A DNA stretch of 64,000 nucleotides from Odobenus rosmarus divergens. Lineage: Eukaryota > Chordata > Mammalia > Carnivora > Odobenidae. Positions within the stretch are counted from its first letter, which is position 1; each line of letters opens with the position of its first letter. The translations under genes and the position numbers were made by a program. Of this stretch, positions 12,270 to 24,164 are shown one piece after another. The stretch spans positions 1,841,973 to 1,905,972 of the forward strand of contig NW_004450303.1 in the NCBI RefSeq assembly GCF_000321225.1, given 5' to 3'. The notes under the pieces were generated by a model that worked only from the letters and a program-made list of their open reading frames with translations, was not told the DNA's origin and ran no database searches.

Positions 12270-12920
12270 ACTATATTCCTTTTCTGTTGCTACATAACAA
12301 ATTATCACAAACTTAGTGGCTTTAAAACACAATTTTCTCACAGCGTCTGGATTGGAAGTCCAGGATATTTCAGTGGAGCTTCTTGCTAAGGATCTCACAA
12401 GGCTGAAATCAAATTTTCAGCCAGCTCTGTTCTTATTCACAGGCTCAGCTAAGAAAAGATCTGTGTTCAGGTTCCCTCAGGTTGTTGGCAGAATCCACTT
12501 CTTTGTGGTTGTGGGACTGAACTCCCCACTGCGCTGGCTGTCATTTGGATACCATGCGGCCCCCTCTGAAACCCTCTCACAACATGGTAGCTTACTTTTT
12601 CAAGGCCACCAGTAGAATTTCTCTCATATTTAAAATCTTCCTATCCTTTCCCTCAGTCCTTTTTAGAACTCAGGTGTTAGGTTAGACCACCCCCCCAGGA
12701 TAATCTCCCTTTGATTAACTCAAGGTCAACTAAATTGGGACAATAATCCTATCTGCAAAATCCTTTCATCTTTGTCTCATAATGTCACCTAATTACAAAT
12801 GTGAAATTCATCATGGTCACAGTTTCTCCCACACACAAAGGGAGATTATACAAGGGCACACACACCATGGTGTAGGATTTTGGGGAAGACCAGGAGCATC
12901 TCAGATTCTGCCTATCATGC
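12270..12920 (-). mobile_element. LTR of MLT1 type (ERVL-MaLR), antisense
   Basis: Read on the minus strand this is a diverged MaLR-type LTR. The + strand carries the telltale GTTGCTACATAACAAATTAT and CAAACTTAGTGGCTTTAAAA near its start, CAGGATAATCTCCCTTTGAT near 12695, and CTGCCTATCAT at its end. It splits the old L1-like element. No retroviral coding sequence is attached. Open frames at 12316-12615 and 12785-13033 are parts of this LTR and its flank. Confidence 0.65.
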
Positions 12921-13056
12921 TGCCCAATGACCATAGAAGAAATAGAGAAAATCGTCAAAGTGCTATCCCCTCCAAAAAATAAAGAACCAAATGCTATCAG
13001 TTTCTTACAAGTCTTTAAAGAACCGTACTGCAATGTTTTCCAAAAACTGTTCTTTA

Positions 13057-13259
13057 TATTTTTAAGATGATTTACTTATTTATTTATTTGATAGAGAGAT
13101 CATGAGTAGGGGGAGGGGTAGAAGGAGAAGTAGGCTCCCCGCTGAGCAGGGAGCCCAACGCAGGACTCGACCCCAGGACCCCAGGATCATGACCTGAGCC
13201 GAAGGCAGACACTACCGACTGAACCACCCAGGCATCCATCTGAGCCACCAAGGCACCCC
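13057..13259 (-). mobile_element. CAN-SINE, antisense, with duplicated head piece
   Basis: Reverse SINE between exact copies of AAAAACTGTTCTTTA at 13042-13056 and 13260-13274. The reversed head appears twice in partial form (GAACCACCCAGGCATCC then GAGCCACCAAGGCACCCC), a local duplication of the SINE 5' end. Confidence 0.9.
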
Positions 13260-14908
13260 AAAAACTGTTCTTTAATATTAGCAAAGAAAGAAATCTTTCC
13301 AATTGGTTATAAAACCAATATGTAATATCAATGCATAATATTGATAGCAAATTCTGACCAAGATAGCACAAAATGATAGAAAAGTATACATATTTTACTT
13401 GTAAAGTCCAACATTAAAAAATAATAATAAAAGATCACACAATAAAATAGCTATTCAAAGGTTAATACACCAAAATAAGTGCAGCTTTGATGGATATGTC
13501 TCAGTTTTGGGACATATATTAACATAGTTCACCTTAATAATAAATTTTAAAGGTGATAGTCATCTCCACAGGTAATATAGAGGCATTTGATAAACTTTGT
13601 AATCCACCTTTGAACAAAATACTTAATACTTGGCAAAATTAAATATGAATATATATTTGTATAATGGCTATAACTCAACTCAAAAACCATCAGCTAGCTT
13701 AAAGAGAAGCCTGTAGGAATTAAATTACTATTTAATGTCACTTAATATTATTCTGGAGATAGTAGGCAATTCCATTAGACAAGAAATGATATAAGACATA
13801 AAAATTGGAAGGGAGGAGTGAAATTTTTCATTAACTGCAGATAATATCGCCCTATACCTACCTGAACAATGCAAGGGAAATCAACTTAAAAACTACTGCA
13901 AACAAAGAAGAAATTTAGTAAGTTGCCTGGGTGAAACGTTTATGTGGGGTGTGTGTGTAAATATATAGGAAACAATAGCCTTTACATGTAGAAACAACAA
14001 CCCCAAAAGAAGACATCATTTACAGTAGTAGGGGGAAAAACAGCTAGGAGTAAACTTAAGAAATGTCCTAGACCTCATGAAGAAAGATTATAATGCTGCT
14101 GAGGGACACACAAGACTTGAATACATGAAAATTCATAAAGAAGATAATCCTCCCCAAGCATGCTTATAAAAGTGGTAACATGAATTTTATTGGGGGGTGG
14201 CTAGACACTCTGCTTCTACTTCATAACATGAAACAGAGGAATAGAATAATAAGAAAAGTTCTGGGGAAGCAATGATCGGGAGTTAACCATACCTGATAAT
14301 AAAATACAAAACAAAGTTTGAATGAATAGACAGATATCTTTGGCACAGAATTTAAATAAATCCAGATAAATATGGGAATTTAGTATAAGATAGACTTAAC
14401 ACTTCAAATCAAGAGGAAAATAGTTGATTTCTTAGTAAATAGTATAAGACAACTACTCCTTTGGAGAAAAATAAATTAAGTTGGATCCCTATATCACACT
14501 TCATACAAAAATAGATCCCAAGAAGATAAACCATTTTAAATATTAAAAATGAAAATATATAAGAACTACAAAAATCCTGGAAGAATTGGAATGAGGAAAG
14601 CCTCCTAAGTGTGACTTTAAAAAAACAAATAAAAAATCCACTATAAACAATGAAAGGAAAGATTAATTCATCCACGTAAAAATTATGTACGGAAGAAACA
14701 CACAAAAGTAGAACGGCAATCTGAGTAAAATTATTTGCAACTAATACCCTTTAATACATAAAGACCAACTACAAATCAATAAGATTAAATAGTTTTGGAA
14801 AGCAAAATAGAAAAAAAATATTGGGACAGCTCACAGAAAAGGACATATAAATGACTCCTAAATATCAAAAGTTAAGAAAAATGCAAATTAGAACCATGAT
14901 ATATTTTT

Positions 14909-14980
14909 ACCTATTAGATTGGCAATAATCTAATACTTTGATAACACCTATTAGATTGGCAACAATCTAAAATATTGACA
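14909..14980 (+). repeat. Two-copy imperfect tandem duplication of 37 bp period
   Basis: ACCTATTAGATTGGCAATAA at 14909 recurs as ACCTATTAGATTGGCAACAA at 14946, and the following bases also partly match. It lies inside the old L1-like element and is probably replication slippage. Confidence 0.7.
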
Positions 14981-15493
14981 GGGTGTAGGAAAAGAGACAG
15001 ACACTCTCAAACATGTCCAATTACAGTAGTAAAACACTGTATGCCCTCTACGGGGAGCAATTAGAATGTATTCTACAAAATTTTCATTGTGCATCTGTGT
15101 TGGCTCAATTTCATTTCTAGTCACATATCACACAACAAGACTCCCACCTGTGAGAAATGACACACATCCAGGGATATTTATCTCAATCTTGTTTTTATTG
15201 ATGAAAAAAATGGAAAACTAAAATATGTGTCAATAAGAGACTGATTAAATTAACTATCATCCAGTGACAATGTGGCCTTTAAAAAGAATGCAACAGCTTT
15301 ATTTTTACTATTATAGAACAGTATCCAAACCTATTGTTAAGTGAAAAGAGCAAGATACAGAAAATATGTACAAAAATTAAATAAGGGAAGATAAATTTTA
15401 TTATTTATATTTAATAAATCATATATATAAATATATAATTATATAATATAAAATATAGTATATATGTAAGTACTTATAAAATTATAATATGTA

Positions 15494-15693
15494 GGGGCAC
15501 CTGGGTGGCTCAGTCAGTTAAGCATCTGCCTTCGGCTCAGGTCATGATCCCAGAGTCCTGGAATTGAGCGCCGTATCGGGTTCCCCTCCTCAGTGAGGAG
15601 CCTGCTTCTCCCTCTCTCTTCCCTCTGCTGCCGCTCCCCCTACTTGTGCTCTCTCTCTCTGTCAAATAAATAAAATCTTTAAAAATAAAAATG
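15494..15693 (+). mobile_element. CAN-SINE with 18-bp target duplication
   Basis: ATAAAATTATAATATGTA at 15476-15493 and ATAAAATTACAATATGTA at 15694-15711 flank the SINE and differ at one base. Head GGGGCACCTGGGTGGCTCAG, tail AAATAAATAAAATCTTT. Confidence 0.93.
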
Positions 15694-15734
15694 ATAAAAT
15701 TACAATATGTAGTTTCATATGCAGACAACATTCA

Positions 15735-15885
15735 TAGATGTATTCATATATCCAGGAAATATTTATTGAAAGCCTACTATGTGCCAGACCCTGAGACTAT
15801 AATAATCAACAAGAACGACAAGTTTTCTATCTCATGGGATGCAGTGTGAGGAGAGACAGATTATAAATAAATAAGAGAATAAATA
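15735..15885 (-). repeat. L2-like 3' end, antisense
   Basis: The stretch AAATATTTATTGAAAGCCTA followed by CTATGTGCCAGACCCTGAGA is the reversed 3' end of an L2-type LINE. Similar fragments occur near 22075, 31030 and 63040. Confidence 0.6.
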
Positions 15886-17670
15886 AGCAAGATAATTTCT
15901 GACATTTGTAAATGCTAAAAGGAAATAAGCCAACCAATATTACAAAGAGTCTCAGAATAAAGATGGTTATATTTGACTGGCAAAATGTTTTAAAAATATT
16001 CGCATCTATGTGCCGAGGTGGGGGGATGGGGTGGATGGGCTGCACTGTTTACAGGTCCCCCATGTCTACCATATTAAACCTGATACCTGACTGGGTACTC
16101 ATAGATGGTCTCTTTGGGCTTTTACAGGCCCCTGGCTCTGCTATCCTCTTAGCAGAAAGGGTTTAGATTGGGTGGTCAGATCTTTGGTGGTATTGGGGTG
16201 AGCATAGATTGGGTGGTCAGAAAGACCTTTAAAATACATCCAAATCTGCATTAATATGTTAATATATATTTACATGGATATCAGGATTCTTTAAATACAA
16301 ACTCTAGAGACAAATCCCAGATACAGATAGGCCAAAATTTCTAAGCTAAAGCAAAGACTTGGGTCCACTAGAAAACCCTTGGGCAAAGAGAATCTGCAAT
16401 TCACTCAGTGTGTTCTCAGCCTTGGCTTCCCTTCCACGGGTCTGGACCCCAGGGAGCTTCATTTCCCTCTCACCCTCTCTCCTCCAGCCTTGAATGTCTT
16501 TTATCCAGCTGCATCATACCACTATCTGCAGCAAATATTTCGTGTATTACATGACTCACAGATTCATGGAAGAAATTACAAAATAATGACACACCAGCAT
16601 CCCAAAGAGGATTTCTCCCCCCAGACCCCTGTCCCCCAGTTCCCATGCTTGCTAATCTCCCTAACCTTGGTTCCCAGCACTAACATCTAGTACACCAGCG
16701 AAGAAGCTATACTTTTAATTAATAAGCATTTCTTACTTTCTCCACAGTTGTCTGAAAATACAAAAAACTCCAAAGGTGTTTAATTTATACTCCTAAAATA
16801 GTTTATTTGCCTCTCTAGAAGGTACAACTCATTCTCATTTTAGAAATGTACTTTTTCCCTTAAGCTATCTCTATATAAACTATCTTGATGATGCTTTGTA
16901 CAAATGGTTTTGTTAGAAATAAATTCAGCCTTATAAAATGTGCTCATTAGAAATCCTTTTTATGCCAAGGATGATTCTAAAATATTTTATATACCTTCTC
17001 GTTGCTTTTATGACACAGTATATTAGAGGTCTCTTCTTACTTTTGAACAAAGTACCTCAAAGTATAGTGGCAGTTTGTATCTAAAATGTTAACAGAAGCC
17101 TTTTTATGACACACTATACCTTCAGATACACAAAAAAATATCTGGAGTTGTTCCTATGGGGTTTTTTCCCTACAATATTTAGCCTAGGTGACATAAAAAT
17201 AACTATTTTAATTCAACATGCACAGAATTGATCTTCCAAAGAAAATATTAAAATGACTCTAAACCCATTCAGAAACTCAAAGATAAACAGAAACAGCTGT
17301 TAAATGTCTCACAAGCCAGTCTGAGATTCATTTCAATTACCCAACAAAAGATACCTCAGGTGTAACAGAGCATTTTCAAGTTAAATTTTATGTCCATTAG
17401 ATATAAGCCTAGCGGCAAGTCTCAATTCCTCCCAGTTGTTACTTCCTTTATGTCTGATGGCATTTTCCTAATTCCCTGTTTAATTTTATTTTAGCTTGTA
17501 TAGACAGTTGTAAAATGAGCAAAATATAACAATTCACACAGCATTCAGTACCTGTGTTAAGGTCAATTTGACTTTCTGTTGAAATTGTTTTCCAATATGG
17601 ACGTTTTTTTCAAGTTTTTATATTTTTCTGGTTGCCATTTTTCCCTAACAAGAAAAAGGAAATATAATCT
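15886..17670. other. Unique intron sequence
   Basis: No nameable element. A short repeat, TAGATTGGGTGGTCAGA, occurs at 16164-16180 and 16206-16222. Open frames at 15912-16166 and 16379-16690 show no domain. Confidence 0.5.
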
Positions 17671-17878
17671 TTTTTTTAATCTTTTTTTTAAAGATTTTAT
17701 TTATTTATTTGAGAGAGAGAGAGAATGAGAGATAGAGAGCACGAGAGGGAAGAGGGTCAGAGGGAGAAGCAGACTCCCTGCCGAGCAGGGAGCCCGATGT
17801 GGGACTCGATCCGGGGACTCCAGGATCATGACCTGAGCCGAAGGCAGTCGCTTAACCAACTGAGCCACCCAGGTGCCC
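17671..17878 (-). mobile_element. CAN-SINE, antisense, with 17-bp target duplication
   Basis: AAAAGGAAATATAATCT is present exactly at 17654-17670 and 17879-17895. The reversed head is GAGCCACCCAGGTGCCC. Confidence 0.94.
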
Positions 17879-18354
17879 AAAAGGAAATATAATCTAATCA
17901 CTCTAATGCTTCTGGTGGGTAAATCTGCATCAAGCAAGTAAGCCTGCCCCCCAACTATAAAAAGTATAGAAAGTTAGCAAAAAATTCTTACAATTCTCAA
18001 GCCCTTCACCCCAAATCCCAATAACGATAGCATAGAGAGCCTCAGAGTATATATACACATTAACTGTAGAGGTATAAGAATTTGATCTGTATACTCTACA
18101 TCAGGGTCAACAACCTGCAACACACAAGGCCAGCATAAATTGATCCACAACTTGCCACCCTTCTCCAAATTGTGAGAGTGACAATTGAAAATACAATCTC
18201 TACCTCTCTCACACACACATGTTCACAGACTTGCAAGTTGTCTTATGCCTTGACCCCTCTCATAGAGGTCAACATGTGATACACAACAACCACCCCACAG
18301 AGACTCAATATATCAGAAGAATAAAGGTTCACCACTAGGTAGATTATATCATGT

Positions 18355-18530
18355 GACCACCATTCTTGAGCACCTATTATGCGTCACTTAAGGGTGCTGT
18401 GTGTATTACTTAACTCAGTCCTTGCAACCACCTTATGAAGTAGACACATGACCCCAACTTGATAGAAGATGACAATGGGACAATGAGAAAGGGGGAGTAA
18501 CCTGCTCAATTCAAACCCGTGTATATGTGT
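18355..18530 (-). repeat. MIR-like ancient SINE, antisense
   Basis: GAGCACCTATTATGCGTCAC, followed by TTAACTCAGTCCTTGCAACC and TTATGAAGTAGACAC, matches the reversed MIR layout. The rest of 17896-18880 shows nothing else nameable. Confidence 0.6.
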
Positions 18531-18914
18531 TCTTTCCACTGTTCCATATCATAAAATTGTATCAGTTTCTCCCCAAGATAAAAATAACATGCAAATGCCA
18601 CTATGGGACTTGAAGAGTGCTCACGTTTTTTATTTTTGATGAAATTTCCTCATATTGAAAAATCCTAAAAAAAAAATTTAATTTCCGATCAGCTGAAGCT
18701 TAGAAGAAACTTCCTTCTCCAAAGTTTCTATTGTAATGACAAGTCATCTGAGTAGTTTTTGACTAATATGCTTGTTTCAAAGTACACCCTTGGCACTCCT
18801 AGACACTCAAACTCTCACTGTTCAAACAGTGTTTTGTTTTGGGTTTTTTTGGATTCTTCACCTTACTGGAAGACAGAAACCCAATTCAGCCTAACTTAGA
18901 GGAAAGGGGAAATT

Positions 18915-19870
18915 GGAGATACACTCCTGAAAACAAACTGAAAAAGTTAAGGAAATCCAGTTAAAAAATGGGCAGAAGACATGACTAGACATTTTTCCAA
19001 TGAAGATATATAAGATAGTTAACAGACACATGAAAAGATACTCAACATCACTCATCATCAGGGAAATACAAATCAAAATCACAATGAGATATCACCTCAC
19101 ACCTGTTAGAAATGGCTAAAATTAACAACACAGAAAATAACAGATGTGGGTGAAGATGCTCAGAAAGGGGAACACTCTTACACTGTTGGTGGGAATGGAA
19201 GCTGGGCAGCCACTCTGGAAAACACTATAGAGATTCCTCAAAAAGTTAAAAATAGAACTACCCTATAATCCAGCGATTACACTACTAGATATTTACCCAA
19301 AGGATACAAACATAGTGATTCAAAGGGGCACATGCACCCGAATGTTTATAGCAGCATTATCAACAATAGCCAAATTATGGAAAGAACCCAAATGTCCACC
19401 AACTGATGAATGGATAAGGAAGATGTGGTGTATACATATGTGTGTGTATATATATAATGGAAAATTACTCAGCCATCAAAAAGAATGAAATCTTGCCATT
19501 TGCAACAATGTGGACAGAGCTAGAGTGTATTATGTTAAGCGAAACAAGTCAATCAGAGAAAGACAAATATCATATGATTTCACTTGTATGTGGAATTTAA
19601 GAAACAAAACAGATGAACCATAAGGGATGGGAAGAAAAAGAAAGAGAAGCAAACTATAAGGGACTCTTAACTACAGAGAACAAACTGAGGGTTGCTGAAG
19701 GGGAAGTGGGCTGGGGGACAGGTTAAGTGGGTGATGAGTATTAAGGAGGGCACTTGTATTGATGAGCACTGGGTGTTATACGTAAGTGATAAATCACTAA
19801 ATTCTACTGAAACCAATATTACATCATATGTTAACTAACTAGAATTTAAATAAAAACATGAAACTTGAAA
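18915..19870 (+). mobile_element. 5'-truncated carnivore L1: ORF2 tail and 3' UTR
   Basis: Well-preserved L1 3' kilobase. It includes AAAAAATGGGCAGAAGACAT, TCATCATCAGGGAAATACAA, AATGTTTATAGCAGCATTAT, AGAACCCAAATGTCCACCAA and TCAGCCATCAAAAAGAATGA, then a 3' UTR with GGGTGATGAGTATTAAGGAG and GAGCACTGGGTGTTATA. The ORF2 tail no longer reads through (minus-strand and short frames only). Its 3' UTR is related to, but distinct from, the copy at 20.5 kb. Confidence 0.85.
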
Positions 19871-20011
19871 AATCAAGTTATAATCAATATTTTTAAATTT
19901 GACTTTAGTGAATCAACTGGATTGGCAGATTTCTAAGATACAGTGTTCCTTTTCTACAAAATTTCCCTCAAGAGACTTGTATTCAGTACAATAAATAATT
20001 AGTAGTTAAAA

Positions 20012-20075
20012 AAGAAAGAAAGAAAGGAAGGAAGGAAGGAAGGAAGGAAGGAAGGAAGGAAGGAAGGAAGGAAGG
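20012..20075 (+). repeat. GAAA/GGAA microsatellite
   Basis: A few GAAA units then about 12 uninterrupted GGAA units. It sits roughly 140 bp after the L1 end. Confidence 0.97.
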
Positions 20076-20310
20076 TCCCCTGCCGTTAGAAAGCTATTAT
20101 GATTGACAGCCTAACTGAGGGACAAAGGAGAAGCACATATTTGGACAGTTCCCCCCACCTCCAAAAAAAACGTTGTTCTAATATAGAAAGCCAATTTTTA
20201 AGTTTTTAAAGAACTTACATTTATTTTTAGCAGATGATGAATCCAGAAAATTTAAGCAATAGACTCAAAATCTGGAGACATATGAAAATAATGATAAAAA
20301 GCAAACACTT

Positions 20311-20533
20311 TGGGGCACCTGGATGGCTCAGTCGGTTGAACATCCAACTCTTGGTTTCAGCTCAGGTCATGATCTCAGGGTCGTGAGATCAAACCCCAGG
20401 TCAGGCTCCAGGCTCAGCAGGGAGTCTGCTTAGGATTCTCTCTTTCTCCCTCTGCCCCTCCCCCCACCTCATGCTCAGGTGCGTGTGCGAGCTATCGCTC
20501 TCTCTCAAATAAATAAATGAAATCTTTTTTAAA
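20311..20533 (+). mobile_element. Older-type CAN-SINE; first of two insertions at one site
   Basis: Head TGGGGCACCTGGATGGCTCA, then the variant middle CATCCAACTCTTGGTTTCAG that marks an older SINE subtype. AAAAAGCAAACACTT precedes it (20296-20310) and follows it (20534-20548). Confidence 0.92.
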
Positions 20534-20548
20534 AAAAAGCAAACACTT

Positions 20549-20953
20549 GGGGGGTGGGAGGGATGGGGTGGCTAGGTGATAGACATTGGGGAGGGTATGT
20601 GCTATGGTGAGCACTGTGAATTGTGCGAGACTGTTGAATCACAGATCTGTACCTCTGAAACAAATAATGCAATATATGTTAAGAAAAAAAAAAAGAACAG
20701 GAGGGGAAGAATGAAGGGGAGTAAATCGGAGGGGGAGACGAACCATGAGAGACGATGGACTCTGAAAAACAAACTGAGGTTTCTAGAGGGGAGGGGGGTG
20801 GGGGGTGGGTTAGCCTGGTGATGGGTATTAAAGAGGGCACGTTCTGCATGGAGCACTGGGTGTTATGCACAAACAATGAATCATGGAACACTACATCAAA
20901 AACTAATGATGTGATGTATGGTGATTAACATAACAATAAAAAATTAAAAAAAT
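20549..20953 (+). mobile_element. Carnivore L1 3' end, heavily 5'-truncated
   Basis: A 405-bp L1 tail containing GAGGGTATGTGCTATGGTGA, an A-rich patch, the polypurine tract, a G-rich run near 20787-20810 and the terminal GTGATTAACATAACAATAAA. The target sequence AAAAGCAAACACTT is repeated before (within 20534-20548) and after (20954-20968). Confidence 0.92.
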
Positions 20954-20969
20954 AAAAGCAAACACTTTG

Positions 20970-22070
20970 CCTCTAATGCACCTTCTAAACTATAAAATAA
21001 TGAATTAAGGGAAATGAGGGATTATGTCGTTAGCCATAATATTTTACCTAAAAAGCACTTTTAAGAGGTTCAAATTTGTTCTGTCTTCCCCGAGACTTAA
21101 TGTTTTGAATAAAACAATAAGTGATATATCTGGGTTTTTTGTTACAATCCCCACCCTAATCACTGTTTTTAAGACTGCTAAGTGTTACTGCAAGATATGA
21201 ACACTGCACCTTCAAAGCAATGATCTGAACAAGGTACCCTCTGAAGCCCTGCTATCCCTTCCCAGACCTCGTAAAAGCTCAATAAGTGCTAGATAGTTTG
21301 GGTACAATCTTTTTTTATACTGACATAACAGAGCATTTCTTACTTTGAAAAAAATCCTAAGCAGATGGTTCAAGAAATGAGAGCTTTTCCCCTGAGATTA
21401 GAAACTACCATGTCCTCATTAAAGACAATAGATACATTTTCCAGTTTCTGCTTTTATTATATTCTGATCAACAAATAGAAAACGGGGGTCAAAAAAGGTC
21501 AAAATAAGTTGTTCTTTTTTCTCCTGATTTCAAAGAACAAACCCAGCACCCAAGTTTCTAAGAATAGAGCAAAGCAATGGTGTGTATGGGTGTATCTCCC
21601 TTAGATCAAGTCAAACCAAAGGCGCAATTTTTATTTCATCTAACCCATAAGAATAACTTGATGACAGACATGGCCCTTTTCAATACCTACGCACCAAAGC
21701 TTTTTAGGTTAACAATATCTTAATTTCTAGATAGATGGTTAAGTGCTTGATTATCTAATCTTAAGAAGGTTTTCAAACTTAGTCCACCCAAGACATACCA
21801 TACAATTAGAAAGTTATTTTCCAGTCCCAGAAATGTAATTACTTATTTATACATAATGTGTTGTATTTTTAACATTAGCCATTTCTTTATTTCATAATAA
21901 TCCAGATATGAATGAAAATAAATTCAGGATAGCTTATTATCTTGAACTTTGTATTTGTATATACTAGAGATCACAGCTTTTATTTTTAATGGCAGCTAAG
22001 TAGTGGGTTATCATTAAGTAACTCAGTTGTCTGGAATTAACCTCACTTTATATCAATAAACCAATAATTC
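20970..22070. other. Unique intron sequence
   Basis: AT-rich, with no open frame or repeat that I can name. Confidence 0.5.
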
Positions 22071-22074
22071 ATTT

Positions 22075-22530
22075 AAGTATTCGATAAATACTTATTGAGC
22101 ACCAACTCTGTGTCAAGCATTGTCCTATGTGCTTAGGATACATCACTCAATAAAAGACAGAAAGACTTTTGTCTTTGTTGGAGAGAAAGACAGATAAGTA
22201 ATAACATATTAAGTCCACGAGGTATCTCCTGGAGTGAGAAGGGCTGTGAGGACAGAAGGAGGAGGGATTGATGAGGACTCGGAGCGCAGGATGAGAGGGT
22301 GTCTGGGGCAAAAGGATTTGGAGCTAAGACTTGAAAGAGATGAAGGATTTAGCCATGTGGAGATCTAGAAGACAATTTCAAACGGAGGGAACAGCCAGTA
22401 CAAAGGCCCTAAGGTGGGCGGGTATCTGGCATATTGGGGGAACAGAAAGGAAGCCAAAATGGCTTGAGCAGAGAGAGGGATGGAAAGAAGAGGAGGAAAT
22501 AATGTCAGAGCAATAGCAGGTTTTGAAGTA
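22075..22530 (-). repeat. L2-like LINE 3' portion, antisense
   Basis: Starts ATTCGATAAATACTTATTGA and GAGCACCAACTCTGTGTCAA, then continues through GACTTGAAAGAGATGAAGGA and CAGTACAAAGGCCCTAAGGT. This is the usual order of a reversed L2. The + strand open frame at 22331-22516 is contained in it. From 22531 to 23520 I see nothing nameable. Confidence 0.65.
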
Positions 22531-23524
22531 AATAAACCCATACAAATTTTTTTGAGAATTTATATCACCGTTTCCATATAGTATATTATGTTTCGTCTTA
22601 TACCTGATAATAATATTCCCTTACTATCCTCTGACAATCAATTTCTTACTGAAACTAATTTCATATTTCATATGACTGGTATAATTGTATGATTCCATTT
22701 AATTTAATGTTCTCTATGTCTAAATTCCAGGTTGTAGCTAATATTGAAAAGTGATTTTAAAAAATGAAGCAAGGATTCAATTGTTCAGTCAATTTGAACT
22801 ACGTTATGAAAAAAATGCTCTGTGCTCATTCATGAGTAAAATAACATTGCTTTAAAATATTTATGTTGTCAAAGGAAGACACAGTATTTGTGAATTTAAA
22901 ACATTTCTCCAAGAATTAGATACTTAGGCATGACAATGCCATAGCTTTGGTTTGTTTTTAAGAAATCATCACATGATACTGCCAGGAAATGTCTTTTAAA
23001 AATGTAAGCCACATCCTTCAGAACAGATGAAGAATTTGATAAATGCCACAACAGCTGCTCTTTCCTAAAGAACCATGTTGTCACACTGTCACCTAAACAC
23101 ATCTCTCTAGTGCATTGGGATATGCATTCTCCTTCTGAAATGGACATTGTTATTGGAAGATTGAACAAAATAAAGAAGTGTTTGGTGATGTCCATAGTAC
23201 AGAAGCAAAAAAACAACTTCACTTAAGTCATAAACAGTGGATCTGAAATCGTATCAAACCAATACAAGACAGGTACCAAGGTTACACTGTAGGAGGAGTA
23301 CGTGCAAATGGGAGATATTATGGTGTCCAGTCTTGGAAAATACAACGTCCCACATATATTATCTTAGAATCACTGAATTTCAGCATTTGAAAGGACTTTG
23401 TAACTTACAGAATGGCGGCCAACAAACTGTTGCCCTTTGCCTAGAGACCATATGACCTGAAAAGCCCAAAATATTTACTATGACATTTATAGACAAAGCT
23501 TGCTGACTATAGATAGTATATTGA

Positions 23525-23750
23525 TTAAACATATGGGCGCTGGAGTTAGACTACTAGGATTCAAATCTCCATTCTGCAGGTGGTCCGTTATATATGGCTT
23601 TGGGCAAGTTACACAGACTCTGGACTGCCACTTCCCCACCTATATAATTAGGGGAAATAGTAAAGTCTATCATTGAGTTGTGAGCATTAAATGAAAAAGG
23701 GCACAGTACATACTCATAAATGCTAACTCTTATTATATCATCTAGGTCAA
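23525..23750 (+). repeat. MIR-like ancient SINE, sense
   Basis: GGCGCTGGAGTTAGACTACT, then TTCAAATCTCCATTCTGC, then TTTGGGCAAGTTAC and GAGCATTAAATGA. This is the standard MIR motif order. Confidence 0.7.
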
Positions 23751-23841
23751 CTGTCCACTCAAAGTTATATACGTATCTCCAAAACGTCATTTACTACAGA
23801 TTTCAACACAACTAGTGACGCAGGAAGCCCATTTTATCTTT

Positions 23842-24151
23842 TTTTATTATTATTATGTTATGTTAATCACCATACATTACATCATTAGTTTTTGATGTAG
23901 TGCTCCATGATTCATTGTTTGTGCATAACACCCAGTGCTCCGTTCAATATGTGCCCTCTTTAATACCCATCACCAGGGTAACCCATCCCCCCACGCCCCT
24001 CCCCTCTAGAACCTTCAGTTTGTTTCTCAGAGTCCACAGTCTCTCATGGTTCGTCTCCCCCTCCGATTTCCCCCCTTCATTCTTCCCTTTCTGCTATCTT
24101 CTTCTTTTTCTTTTAAACATATAATGTATTATTTGTTTCAGAGGTACACGT
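23842..24151 (-). mobile_element. Carnivore L1 3' end, antisense, with 13-bp target duplication
   Basis: Reverse copy of the 3' end at 20.5 kb. It starts with T-rich sequence and GTTATGTTAATCACCATACA, and includes GTGCATAACACCCAGTGCTC and TCTCATGGTTCGTCTCCCCC. CCATTTTATCTTT occurs at 23829-23841 and 24152-24164. Confidence 0.93.
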
Positions 24152-24164
24152 CCATTTTATCTTT

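Larger units (their letters stand above)
11420..15420 (+). mobile_element. Very old L1/HAL1-like element, broken by SINEs and an LTR
   Basis: Scattered L1-like stretches in one orientation: GATACAGCTACAGCAGTGAT near 11575, AGAAGAAATAGAGAAAATCG near 12935 continuing into CTATCCCCTCCAAAAAAT, an AGATAATATCGCCCTATACC stretch near 13840, and a 3' portion ending in TAAGTGAAAAGAGCAAG near 15340. Their order suggests a single element interrupted by SINEs at 11829, 13057 and an LTR at about 12270-12920. The limits are approximate. Confidence 0.55.
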
